Source: Boseongicola aestuarii (GTDB lineage: Bacteria; Pseudomonadota; Alphaproteobacteria; Rhodobacterales; Rhodobacteraceae). Taken from it: 64,000 nt of DNA. Below, in pieces: positions 27,752 through 36,701 of the stretch; positions within the stretch are counted from its first letter, which is position 1, and every line of letters starts with the position of its first letter. Under the pieces are notes generated by a model that ran no database searches, was not told the origin of the DNA, and worked only from the letters and a program-made list of their open reading frames with translations. The stretch lies in the NCBI RefSeq assembly GCF_900184815.1, contig NZ_FXXQ01000010.1, positions 124,001-188,000 of the forward strand, given 5' to 3'. The translations under genes were made by a program, and so were the position numbers.

Positions 27752-28486
27752 ATGAAGCCGTTCTTGATATTGCAACTCCGACCAGAAGATGAGGCCGCCG
27801 ATGGGGAATATCGGGCGATCCTGAAAAAGGGCGGGCTTGATAGCAGACGTGCGGTTCGGGTGCGACTTGAACGGGACGGCTTGCCCGAAGGTCTGTCGCT
27901 TGATGACTTCGCAGGCGTGGTCGTCGGCGGTGGTCCTGGTTGCGTCAGTGATGCGCCCGAGGAGAAATCCGTCGACGAAGCGCGCGCCGAAGCGGCCATG
28001 TTGACTTTGATGCCTGAAATCACCGCGCGCGACATTCCATTCATGGGCTGTTGCTATGGCATCGGCATTCTGGCCTACCATCTTGGCGGCGAGGTTTCCA
28101 AGGCACGATACGGCGAACCTGTGGGACCTGTAGCGTGCGAGGTGACCGAAGATGGCGCGCGCGACCCGCTGCTGCAGGGCCTGCCGCGCGGTTTCAACGT
28201 GCTGGTCGGCCACAAGGAAGCGGTCCAGGCTTTACCCCCGGGCACCGTGCACCTCATGTCCTCGGAGCCTTGCCCGTTTCAGATGATCCGACACGGCGAA
28301 AACGTCTATGCCACGCAGTTTCACCCCGAAGCCGACGGCGACGTCTTTGCCGAACGCATCCGCGTCTATAAGCACCGCGGCTACTTCCCGCCAGAGGCGG
28401 CTGACAGCCTGACGCAGGCTGTCTATGAGGCGGATGTTTCGACCCCGCCAGACATCTTGCGCAGGTTTTTTAGCCGCTACGGATGA
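27752..28486 (+). CDS. Class I glutamine amidotransferase-like protein
   Basis: 244 residues with the GATase1 fold. GVVVGGGPG marks the oxyanion strand, MGCCYGIGILA holds the probable nucleophile Cys (G-x-C-x-G elbow) and ATQFHPEAD supplies the His and Glu. Stand-alone members resemble the glutaminase half of GMP synthase, and several hydrolyse gamma-glutamyl amides; the substrate here is unknown. A GTG at 27743 is an alternative start. The upstream DNA is the GC-hairpin repeat, so transcription may continue from metZ. Confidence 0.87.
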   Translation: MKPFLILQLRPEDEAADGEYRAILKKGGLDSRRAVRVRLERDGLPEGLSLDDFAGVVVGGGPGCVSDAPEEKSVDEARAEAAMLTLMPEITARDIPFMGCCYGIGILAYHLGGEVSKARYGEPVGPVACEVTEDGARDPLLQGLPRGFNVLVGHKEAVQALPPGTVHLMSSEPCPFQMIRHGENVYATQFHPEADGDVFAERIRVYKHRGYFPPEAADSLTQAVYEADVSTPPDILRRFFSRYG

Positions 28487-28582
28487 ACCAATTCCGCTCT
28501 CGCTGCGTAAAAGGAACGTGAACAGGCTGAAACTCGGGGCACAAGGCCCCATGTAGTCGGTTCCCCTGAAGGAGAGAGTGCC

Positions 28583-29683
28583 ATGAACGTCCATTCCACA
28601 GATTTTGACCGCGAACCAACCCGGGATGAGGCGAAGGAAGCTTTGGCCCTCTTGCGCAAATGGGCGCGCGAGGCCGATACTGCTGAAATCGACACGCTTG
28701 ATCCTGCCATTGCGCGCCTGATGCCGTCGGCTCCGGAAGATTATCCCTTTTTTACAAGAGAATACGCAGAGGACTTCAATGTCGACACGGCCTACAAAGC
28801 GAGTCTTCCCGACCTGCAAAACGGCCCGGAATCGTTGATTAAAGGCGCGCATCGCGCGATCCAACACGTCGGGATCTCGAACTTCCGCCTGCCGGTTCAA
28901 TTCCGATCGACCACGGGGGCGCCGCGCACGCTGGAAACCTCGGTGACGGGCACCGTCAGCCTCGATGCCGATAAGAAAGGCATCAACATGAGCCGCATTA
29001 TGCGCAGCTTTTACACCCATGCCGAAGAGGAATTCAGCTTTGAAGTGATCGAAGCCGCGCTCGATGACTACAAGACCGATCTCGAAAGCTTCGACGCCCG
29101 TATCCAGATGCGCCTGTCCTATCCGATGAAGATCGAAAGCCTGCGCTCAGGACTTTCCGGATGGCAGTATTACGACCTCGCGCTGGAAGTTGTGGACAAG
29201 GCCGGAGTGCGCACCCGCGTACTGCATCTCGACTATGTCTACTCGTCGACCTGCCCGTGCTCGCTCGAACTTTCCGAACACGCGCGTCGCACGCGTGGTC
29301 AGCTTGCGACACCACATTCACAACGATCCGTCGCGCGTCTCTCGGTGGTGATCGACCCAAGCGCAGACACGCTTTGGTTCGAAGACATCGTCGGCCTCTG
29401 CCGGATCGCCGTGCCGACCGAAACGCAAGTTATGGTGAAACGCGAAGACGAACAGGCCTTTGCAGAATTGAATGCAGCGAACCCGATCTTCGTTGAAGAC
29501 GCCGCCCGACTTTTTGCCGAGCAGCTTCAGTCGGATGCGCGGATCGGTGACTTCCGCGTGGTGGCCAGCCATCAGGAAAGCCTTCACAGCCACGATGCCG
29601 TGTCAATCCTGACCGAAGGCGAGACCTTTGAGGCAACCAGTCTCGATCCACGCTTCTTCGAAACCCTGTTCCACACCGGTTGA
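28583..29683 (+). CDS. folE2: GTP cyclohydrolase FolE2 (type IB)
   Basis: A 366-residue COG1469 enzyme that makes 7,8-dihydroneopterin triphosphate from GTP for folate synthesis, with a metal requirement more flexible than the Zn enzyme FolE. Family features seen are VGISNFRLPVQF, DKKGINMSRIMRS, YSSTCPCSLELSEHARR (the metal-binding Cys region), TPHSQRS and SHQESLHSHDAV at the C-terminus. GAAGGAGAGAG precedes the ATG. The N-terminus is about 60 residues longer than in the shortest homologues. No Zur-type palindrome was evident upstream. Confidence 0.95.
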   Translation: MNVHSTDFDREPTRDEAKEALALLRKWAREADTAEIDTLDPAIARLMPSAPEDYPFFTREYAEDFNVDTAYKASLPDLQNGPESLIKGAHRAIQHVGISNFRLPVQFRSTTGAPRTLETSVTGTVSLDADKKGINMSRIMRSFYTHAEEEFSFEVIEAALDDYKTDLESFDARIQMRLSYPMKIESLRSGLSGWQYYDLALEVVDKAGVRTRVLHLDYVYSSTCPCSLELSEHARRTRGQLATPHSQRSVARLSVVIDPSADTLWFEDIVGLCRIAVPTETQVMVKREDEQAFAELNAANPIFVEDAARLFAEQLQSDARIGDFRVVASHQESLHSHDAVSILTEGETFEATSLDPRFFETLFHTG

Positions 29684-29736
29684 TGCTTTCGTTTGCCTCT
29701 CGTCCAGCCTAAAGTTGCGACGAGAGGGGCACGACA

Positions 29737-30324
29737 ATGGCAAAGGCACAAAGCTGGACGTGTGATTGCGGCAAGGTCGTGATCAACTTCAACCTGTCGA
29801 GCGCCGCGCGGGTGGTCTGCTATTGCAGGGACTGCCGCGCCTTCGCCCGATACCTCGACCATGCGAACATACTTACGCCCGCCGGCGGAACAGAGGTCGT
29901 GCAAACGCTGCCAGAACGTTTCGACTTCGTCTCGGGCAAAGAGCACCTGGCTTGCCTCAATATCACTGGACGCGACCGGCTGCGGTGGTTTGCCAGATGC
30001 TGCAACACACCGATTGCCACCACGCTGTCTTCGCGTTTCATTCCTTATATCAGTGTCATAGCCGCAGGTTTTCCGGATGCGACGACCATCGGTCCAATCC
30101 TTGCCCACGCGCACCGGAAACATGCGACCCCGCGCATTAAAGGAGACATGGGCAATATGAACCGCGTGATGACGGGCATGGCGTTGCGTGCGGCGGCGTC
30201 CTTTGTCACGCTCGGTCCATGGAAATCCCCCTTCCGCGCGCCAGACGGCACGCCCGTGACAGAGGTTCAACACATGAGCGATGACGAACGTGCGCACATC
30301 TACGATCAGCCTGCCCAGAGTTGA
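29737..30324 (+). CDS. DUF6151/GFA-like zinc-binding protein
   Basis: 195 residues with Cys-rich pairs arranged like the glutathione-dependent formaldehyde-activating (GFA/CENP-V) fold: CDC at the N-terminus, VCYCRDC near residue 30, and RCCNTPI near residue 90. These would hold one or two zinc ions. The C-terminal third is hydrophilic. I place it in the DUF6151-like group by resemblance; the function is unknown. It follows folE2 by 53 bp and precedes trkH by 33 bp, all on the plus strand, so a shared message is possible. Confidence 0.7.
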   Translation: MAKAQSWTCDCGKVVINFNLSSAARVVCYCRDCRAFARYLDHANILTPAGGTEVVQTLPERFDFVSGKEHLACLNITGRDRLRWFARCCNTPIATTLSSRFIPYISVIAAGFPDATTIGPILAHAHRKHATPRIKGDMGNMNRVMTGMALRAAASFVTLGPWKSPFRAPDGTPVTEVQHMSDDERAHIYDQPAQS

Positions 30325-30357
30325 CTTGGCCCACATGACGCGACAAGGCTCGGACCC

Positions 30358-31806
30358 ATGATCGACCTTCGCCCAGTGGGCTATGTAATCGGCCTTCTTG
30401 TGGCCAGTCTGGGCGCCACGATGGCCGTGCCGCTGGCGGTCGATATATGGGCCGGCAATGGGCATGCAGCCGTGTTCGTGGAAAGCGCGATCCTGACGAT
30501 CCTGACGGGGGGCCTGATGGCTCTGGCTTGCGCCAACGGCGTCGGCCAGCGCCTTACAATCCAGCAGACATTCATCCTGACCACTGCCGTCTGGGTGGCC
30601 CTGCCGATCTTCGCAGCCATCCCGTTTCATCAAGGGGCAACCAACGCCACAGTGACGGACGCCTTTTTCGAGGCCATGTCTGGCCTCACCACAACCGGTT
30701 CCACGGTTTTCACGGGCCTGGATCAACTGCCTGCGGGACTTCTCTTGTGGCGTTCGATGCTGCAATGGTTCGGGGGTATCGGCATCATCGTTGTCGCCAT
30801 GGTCTTCCTGCCCGAACTGCGGGTGGGTGGTATGCAAATCTTCCGCTCGGAAGCCTTTGATACGGCTGGCAAAGTCCTGCCCCGCGCCGCTGAGATCGCC
30901 TCTCGTATTTCGATTGTCTACGTGACCCTAACGGCGGCCTGCGCGTTTTCCTACTTCGGCGTCGGGATGCCATTCTTCGACGCGCTCAATCACGCCCTGA
31001 CAACCGTCGCGACCGGGGGTTTTTCGACCCATGACGCCTCATTCGGCGCTTTCAGCGGCGCGCCCGAATACGTCGCAACCCTGTTCATGGTCCTCGCAAG
31101 TTTGCCCTTCGTGCGCTACGTGCAACTCCTCGCCGGCGCGTCACACCCGCTTTTCGTAGATAGCCAGGTGCGGGCTTTCCTGCTGGTGCTCGTGGTTCTG
31201 GTCACGTCAATCACGGGCTATCTTCTGGTCGCTTGGGACGCGCCATTCGGCACATCGATCCGCGAGGCGATGTTCAACATCACCTCGATCATCACCGGCA
31301 CAGGATACGCCAGCACCGACTACCAGCTTTGGGGGGCTTTCCCGATTGCAATGTTTTTCTTCATCGGCCTCATCGGCGGTTGCGCTGGGTCGACCTGCTG
31401 TTCAATCAAGATCTTCCGCTACCAAATCCTGATGGCCGCGATTTCGAACCAAATTCGTCGCATCCACTCGCCCCACGGGGTGTTCCAACCGAAATACGAC
31501 GGGCGCACGATAACCGAGGACGTGATTTCCTCCGTCATGGCCTTCCTGACGCTTTTCATCGTCAGCCTCGGTGTGCTGTCAGTGCTCCTGTCGATGACCG
31601 GTCTCGACTTCATGACCTCGATCAGCGGAGCCGCTGCGGCTATCGCCAATATCGGTCCCGGTCTTGGCGACATTATCGGACCGGCCGGCACATTCGCACC
31701 GTTGAACGATCTTGCGAAATGGCTGCTGATCGTCGGAATGCTGGTCGGCCGCCTTGAACTGATGGTGGTCATGGTCCTTTTCACGTCGCGTTTCTGGAGA
31801 ACCTGA
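30358..31806 (+). CDS. trkH: TrkH-family potassium uptake channel subunit
   Basis: A 482-residue membrane protein with four repeated P-loops carrying the selectivity-filter glycines: LTTTGST, VATGGFSTHD, IITGTGYAS and NIGPGLGD. This is the TrkH/KtrB pattern for K+ uptake. It needs a cytosolic TrkA/KtrA partner, which is not next to it. The stop overlaps the start of the TPP enzyme gene by 1 bp (TGATG), indicating coupling, although no functional link between the two products is obvious. Confidence 0.93.
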   Translation: MIDLRPVGYVIGLLVASLGATMAVPLAVDIWAGNGHAAVFVESAILTILTGGLMALACANGVGQRLTIQQTFILTTAVWVALPIFAAIPFHQGATNATVTDAFFEAMSGLTTTGSTVFTGLDQLPAGLLLWRSMLQWFGGIGIIVVAMVFLPELRVGGMQIFRSEAFDTAGKVLPRAAEIASRISIVYVTLTAACAFSYFGVGMPFFDALNHALTTVATGGFSTHDASFGAFSGAPEYVATLFMVLASLPFVRYVQLLAGASHPLFVDSQVRAFLLVLVVLVTSITGYLLVAWDAPFGTSIREAMFNITSIITGTGYASTDYQLWGAFPIAMFFFIGLIGGCAGSTCCSIKIFRYQILMAAISNQIRRIHSPHGVFQPKYDGRTITEDVISSVMAFLTLFIVSLGVLSVLLSMTGLDFMTSISGAAAAIANIGPGLGDIIGPAGTFAPLNDLAKWLLIVGMLVGRLELMVVMVLFTSRFWRT

Positions 31807-33395
31807 TGCGTCCCCTTGGAGTTGAAATCGCCGCCATGCTCGCGGCGCGTGGAGTCGACACGATCTTCGGCATCCCCGGTGTGCACAATATCGAGCTTTA
31901 CCGCGGCATCGACGACGCTGGTATCCGCCACGTCCTCGCTCGCCACGAGCAAGGCGCAGGCTTCATGGCCGACGGATACGCTCGCGCGACAAACAAGCCG
32001 GGCGTGTGTTTCGTGATCTCCGGCCCCGGACTGACCAATATCATGACCCCGATGGGGCAGGCCTATTCCGACAGTGTGCCGATGCTGGTGATCTCGACCG
32101 TGCTTGATGAGACCGCAGCCAAACGCGGCCAACTTCATCAGATGCGCGATCAGGAAGGCGCGGCCCGCACCGTGTGCGACTGGTCCGAAACAGCGCAATC
32201 CCCCGAGGCCGCCTATACGCTCATTGACCGCGCCTTTGCCGAGTTCGAAACGATCCGCCAACGCCCAAAACACATCCAGATACCGGTCAGCGTTATGGGC
32301 GCACTCGCGCCGCCGCCACCTGCGCCCCGCAGCCACCACATCGGCGGCAAACTGGCCCCAAACCCCAGCGACCTGACACGGGTCACCGCCCACCTGAAGA
32401 CCGCACGAAAGCCGCTCTTCATCTTTGGTGGCGGCGCGAAACGCATCCCGCAAAAGCAAATCACCGACGTTCTGGCCCGCACCAAGGCCGCCAGCTTTGT
32501 CACCTATGCCGGCCGCGGCATCGTCCGTGCGGACACACCGCGCTTTCTCGGCGCACACCTCGCGCACAGCGGAGCGGAATCCCTCATTGGCGAGGCGGAC
32601 TTGATCGTCGCCGTGGGAACCGAACTGGCTCCAACCGACCGTTGGCGGGCAAACCGCGGTGCAAAGGCCGCCATAGTGCGCGTTGATATCGATCCCGAAA
32701 TGCTTGGCCAATGCACTGGTCAGGACCTTGCGATCCGCGCGGACGCCGACCTCTTCTTACGTGGTCTGAATGCCGAACTGAGCCAAAACGAGAACGCAGG
32801 CGGATGGGATGCGAAGGCCCTTGCGGACACACGCACCCGCTGGAGCCGCGACGTCGCAACTGCGCGGCCCGGCATCGTGCCAGCAAGCGATGCCCTGCGC
32901 GCGGCCCTTCCGCAGAATCTGCGCATCTATTCGGACATGACCCAATTCGCCTATGCCGCAAAGGAAATATGGGACATGCAAGCCGCCGGTCTTTGGCACC
33001 ACCCGGTCGGTTTTGGAACTTTGGGCTACGCGCTTCCTGCCGCCATCGGATGCGCTGTTACCGGCGGTGCAACCCTCGCCATCGCGGGCGACTATGGCTT
33101 TCAATACACCATGCAAGAGCTTGGAACTGCAGCAGAATTGGGCCTGAGTCTTCCCATTCTCATCTGGGACAACCAAGCCTTGGGAGAAATCCGCGACAAC
33201 ATGGTCGAAGCTCAGATTGCCCCGAACGCCGTCCACGCGCTCAACCCGGACTGGGAAAACCTCGCAACGGCGTACCGGTGCGCTTACGCCGCGCCGACAA
33301 CCACCAAGGCGCTTTGCGAGGCCACGCTGGAGGCCCTGAACGCAGGCCGCCCAACAGTGATCGTAGCAACGCCCGAGATCAGTTCCAGCAGCTAA
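31806..33395 (+). CDS. Thiamine pyrophosphate enzyme (acetolactate synthase-like; possibly guanidino-oxopentanoate decarboxylase)
   Basis: A 529-residue ThDP enzyme. The N-terminal Pyr domain has FGIPGVHNIEL and the catalytic Glu in ARHEQGAGFMADGYAR. The middle domain and C-terminal PP domain follow, the latter with the ThDP motif GDYGFQYTMQELGTA ... WDN (usual GDGGF; Asp retained). Overall it is nearest to acetolactate synthase large subunit-like proteins annotated as 5-guanidino-2-oxopentanoate decarboxylase (arginine catabolism); this is a judgement from overall pattern. No regulatory subunit is present. It is co-transcribed with trkH by overlap, and its end overlaps the converging pseudo-protease gene by 17 bp. 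Confidence 0.85.
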   Translation: MRPLGVEIAAMLAARGVDTIFGIPGVHNIELYRGIDDAGIRHVLARHEQGAGFMADGYARATNKPGVCFVISGPGLTNIMTPMGQAYSDSVPMLVISTVLDETAAKRGQLHQMRDQEGAARTVCDWSETAQSPEAAYTLIDRAFAEFETIRQRPKHIQIPVSVMGALAPPPPAPRSHHIGGKLAPNPSDLTRVTAHLKTARKPLFIFGGGAKRIPQKQITDVLARTKAASFVTYAGRGIVRADTPRFLGAHLAHSGAESLIGEADLIVAVGTELAPTDRWRANRGAKAAIVRVDIDPEMLGQCTGQDLAIRADADLFLRGLNAELSQNENAGGWDAKALADTRTRWSRDVATARPGIVPASDALRAALPQNLRIYSDMTQFAYAAKEIWDMQAAGLWHHPVGFGTLGYALPAAIGCAVTGGATLAIAGDYGFQYTMQELGTAAELGLSLPILIWDNQALGEIRDNMVEAQIAPNAVHALNPDWENLATAYRCAYAAPTTTKALCEATLEALNAGRPTVIVATPEISSSS

Positions 33396-35067
33396 CTAAC
33401 ACGGTCATATCCGCCGCCAAGAGCGTCAGATCTTCGGGTGCCATCACACCATCGAAGACGCTGGCCGGTGTCGCAACGCCATTGGCTGCCAGGAACTCGG
33501 CCAGAACACTGGAATCCAGGGCAAATGCCACGCTGCCCGGTAACTGCCGCGCGCTGTCTTCGGCCTCCAGCAACATGCCCATGACCGCGCCTGACGCTTC
33601 GAACACCGGCCCGCCCGCGTCGCTCGGCTGGCTGTCCACGTCAAGGCGCTGAACCCGAATATCGCCATCAAGCCCCTTCACGTCCGAGAAGGTGCCATAA
33701 GTCAGCGAAGGTGCCGTCAGAATGCCACCAAAGCTGAAACCTGCGACAGCGATATCAGATTGCAGCCGAGGCTCTTGCCCCACAAATTGTGCTGCGGCAA
33801 GGGGTGCAATCGTGCGTTGCGGCGTCAGATAGGCAACGCCAAGAGCGGCATCCACCGCTCCCACGGACATGTCGATATCTTCACCAACCGTCACTCGGGA
33901 ACACTGGGTTACAGCCGAGGCCGTCGTAAGAACTGTGCCTGTTGCATCCACGTAAAACCCGGATCGCGCGCGCTCGGGGCGGCGGATTGCCAGTCCGGCA
34001 AGCAGATCGATATCCTGTACACCCGCGCCGGCGTCATCGGGCAGCACGCCTTCGGTCGGCAAAAAGCTCTCTTGCATCGCCTGAAGCGCCAATCGCTGGC
34101 GCTTGGCATCGCTTGCTGGCCAGATCAGCGAATACCCCTTGATCGTCCCGCCATCGAGCCGCGCATACGAATGCGAAATGATCTTGTCGTTGGCGCCAGT
34201 CAGAGTGAAGTCATTGCGCCGCAAATCCCGCGCTCCGTTCAGGGGCACGATCTCAAGTGTCTGCATCACCTCATAGAGCGACGCCAGCGTCGCAAGATCG
34301 CCCGTTTGAGAAATCAACAGAACCTGAACATCGTCCGATGTGGTCGAACGATAATGCGCGAACGGCGGCTCAAAACGGTCAAATGCGACCAGACCAAGCG
34401 GCAGATCGATCTGAATGCCCGCCGTCGGCTCGATAGTGGTAGTCATATCAAGGGCCGCAACCGCCGCCCGATACGCCGCGATCATGTCCTGACGCTGCTT
34501 GGTGGTCATTACGCCCGTGGCTTCGAAACCGTTTTGTTGCTGCCATGCGGCCATCGCACGCCGCGTGCCGGGACCGAAATCCGCGTCGATCCCCGCCGTA
34601 TAGACACCTTCCCATCGCAAGGCGATCTGAACTTCCGCACGTTCTTCGCGCGTCAAAAGCCGCTCACCTCTGCGGGCGTCAGCTTCGGTCTCCTCGCCCG
34701 CGACCAGTGGCGCTGCAACGGTCTCAACAGGGGCCGCGCCGGGTTCACCCGCAAAAAACTGGCCGCGGAAATTGGCGCCATTGGCCAGAAAACTGTCGCG
34801 CGGAATACGACCCGAAGCCCGTAACTGACTGAGAACGCTGGCGGCCTCGACTTCGCTATAGGGCCCCAGCGCAATCGCGTACCACCCCGATGCCAACCGA
34901 TAGCCCTGCACATCCGGCAGACTGCCGGCGTAGAACTCGGCCCGCTCCTGTGCCGCACCCGCCGTCGGGCGTGCCTCAATCTGCACCCAGGCGCTGCCCT
35001 GAGCCAGCACAACGCCAGCCCAAAGCACCATGGCCGTCGCCGCAATAAACCGCATCACAATCGTCAT
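33379..35067 (-). CDS. SPOR and peptidoglycan-binding protein with degenerate trypsin-like domain
   Basis: A 562-residue exported protein with a signal peptide ending near VVLAQG. A SPOR-like repeat (GYRLASGWYAIALGPYSEVEA) is followed by a peptidoglycan-binding helix bundle (VQIALRWEGVYTAGIDADFG ... FEATGVM). A middle domain and a C-terminal S1C trypsin-like domain follow. In that domain the His box reads TTASAVTQC (Ser where catalytic His is expected) and the Ser box reads SDAGGPVFE (Ala in place of Ser), so it should not be a protease. It may bind cell-wall or peptide ligands. The next minus-strand ATG is at 35055. Confidence 0.85.
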   Translation of the reverse strand: MTIVMRFIAATAMVLWAGVVLAQGSAWVQIEARPTAGAAQERAEFYAGSLPDVQGYRLASGWYAIALGPYSEVEAASVLSQLRASGRIPRDSFLANGANFRGQFFAGEPGAAPVETVAAPLVAGEETEADARRGERLLTREERAEVQIALRWEGVYTAGIDADFGPGTRRAMAAWQQQNGFEATGVMTTKQRQDMIAAYRAAVAALDMTTTIEPTAGIQIDLPLGLVAFDRFEPPFAHYRSTTSDDVQVLLISQTGDLATLASLYEVMQTLEIVPLNGARDLRRNDFTLTGANDKIISHSYARLDGGTIKGYSLIWPASDAKRQRLALQAMQESFLPTEGVLPDDAGAGVQDIDLLAGLAIRRPERARSGFYVDATGTVLTTASAVTQCSRVTVGEDIDMSVGAVDAALGVAYLTPQRTIAPLAAAQFVGQEPRLQSDIAVAGFSFGGILTAPSLTYGTFSDVKGLDGDIRVQRLDVDSQPSDAGGPVFEASGAVMGMLLEAEDSARQLPGSVAFALDSSVLAEFLAANGVATPASVFDGVMAPEDLTLLAADMTVLVSCWN

Positions 35068-35221
35068 ATTTCACCTGTTCGCATCTGGCGTGTTCGCATC
35101 GTTTCAACGTATTTACCTAGGCCACAGGGACATGCACGTCAAAAGCGACACGGGCTTCATTGACCACCTGTCGCCTGTTGCCTATTGAGAACGCGATTTT
35201 CACGCCCCGGAGACACGCCCC

Positions 35222-36145
35222 ATGGCCGCCGCCGACACCCCGACGTCCTTTCAGGAGATTATCCTGCGCCTTCAGTCTTACTGGGCGGCAAACGGCTGCG
35301 CGATCCTGCAACCCTACGACATGGAAGTCGGGGCAGGGACGTTCCATCCGGCCACCACCCTGCGCGCGCTCGGCAACAAACCCTGGGCCGCAGCCTACGT
35401 ACAACCCTCACGCCGCCCCACCGATGGGCGCTACGGCGAAAACCCGAACCGCCTGCAGCACTACTACCAGTTTCAGGTCATCATCAAACCATCACCGCCC
35501 GACCTTCAGGACCTCTATCTTGGCAGCCTTGAGGCCATCGGCATCGACATGGCCGCCCACGACATCCGCTTCGTCGAAGACGACTGGGAAAGCCCGACGC
35601 TTGGCGCATGGGGCCTTGGCTGGGAAGTCTGGTGCGACGGCATGGAAGTTTCGCAATTCACCTACTTCCAACAGGTCGGAGGCCACGACTGCCACCCGGT
35701 CTCGGGCGAACTGACCTATGGCCTCGAACGCCTCGCAATGTATGTGCTTGGCGTCGATCACGTTATGGAGATGCCCTTCAACGCGCCAGACGCGACGTTC
35801 CCGCTGAAATACGGCGACGTGTTCAAACAGACCGAACAGGAATACTCGCGCTGGAACTTCGACGTGGCCGACACCGACACGCTGCTGCAACACTTCAAAG
35901 ACGCCGAAGCTGAATGCAACCGCATCCTTGAACAGGACGCCACAGACCCGAAATCCGGCCATAAAATTATCATGGCCCACCCGGCCTATGACCAATGCAT
36001 CAAGGCCAGCCATCTCTTCAACCTCCTCGACGCACGCGGCGTGATCTCGGTCACCGAACGCCAGGCCTATATCGGTCGCGTCCGCACACTCGCTAAAGCC
36101 TGCGCCGACGCCTTCGTGCAAACCGACGCCGCAGGGGCCGCCTGA
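35222..36145 (+). CDS. glyQ: Glycyl-tRNA synthetase alpha subunit
   Basis: A 307-residue class II synthetase alpha chain of the bacterial alpha2beta2 GlyRS. Diagnostic stretches are [74 protein letters not shown] and [13 protein letters not shown]. The start ATG is 5 bp after the GGAG in CCCCGGAGACACGCCCC. It is followed by a DUF6446 gene and glyS, a three-gene order seen in related Rhodobacterales (recalled, not computed). Confidence 0.97.
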   Translation: MAAADTPTSFQEIILRLQSYWAANGCAILQPYDMEVGAGTFHPATTLRALGNKPWAAAYVQPSRRPTDGRYGENPNRLQHYYQFQVIIKPSPPDLQDLYLGSLEAIGIDMAAHDIRFVEDDWESPTLGAWGLGWEVWCDGMEVSQFTYFQQVGGHDCHPVSGELTYGLERLAMYVLGVDHVMEMPFNAPDATFPLKYGDVFKQTEQEYSRWNFDVADTDTLLQHFKDAEAECNRILEQDATDPKSGHKIIMAHPAYDQCIKASHLFNLLDARGVISVTERQAYIGRVRTLAKACADAFVQTDAAGAA

Positions 36146-36170
36146 TGCGCATCAACAGGCAGCAAAAGGC

Positions 36171-36701
36171 ATGAACGGCAAAGTGATCGGCATTATCCTC
36201 ATCGCAACCGGCGTCTTCGGCGGAGCCGGCGTATATTACCTGCAGGAATACGGGTTTTATGAAACCATCGAAGCCACGTCCGACGACATGGTCCAGATAA
36301 CCAGCGTCACCACAGACGCGCCCGAATCAATCCTCTTCTCCGACTTTCAGGCCATCGACGCCGACAGCTCGCCCATCCGCTATCGCGCCTGTTTCACGAC
36401 ACCGCAATCGCTTGCGATGATGACCGAAACCTACGAACTCTACGACACACCAACGCCCCTGAACGCACCGGGCTGGTTCGACTGCTTTGACGCCGACGCC
36501 ATCGCCGAAGCCCTCGATACAGGCACCGCATTCGCCTTCATGGGCACTGAAAACGTGACATACGGAATCGACCGCATCGTCGCGATCCATGAAGACGGCC
36601 GTGGCTTTGTCTGGCACCAGATCAACGAATGCGGCGAGGAAGTCTTCGACGGCAACGCGCCCCCCGAAGGCTGTCCCACGCCCCCCGAGAGGACCGAGTA
36701 A
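36171..36701 (+). CDS. DUF6446 family membrane-anchored protein between glyQ and glyS
   Basis: 176 residues. One N-terminal membrane segment (IGIILIATGVFGGAGVYYL) is followed by a periplasmic-type domain (SDFQAIDADSSPIRYRACF, LYDTPTPLNAPGWFDCFDADAI, ENVTYGIDRIVAIHEDGRGFVWHQINECGE). Conserved Cys and aromatic residues suggest a folded extracytoplasmic domain. The function is unknown. The stop is immediately followed by the glyS ATG, so it is co-transcribed with the glycyl-tRNA synthetase genes, which is odd for an envelope protein. Confidence 0.8.
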   Translation: MNGKVIGIILIATGVFGGAGVYYLQEYGFYETIEATSDDMVQITSVTTDAPESILFSDFQAIDADSSPIRYRACFTTPQSLAMMTETYELYDTPTPLNAPGWFDCFDADAIAEALDTGTAFAFMGTENVTYGIDRIVAIHEDGRGFVWHQINECGEEVFDGNAPPEGCPTPPERTE

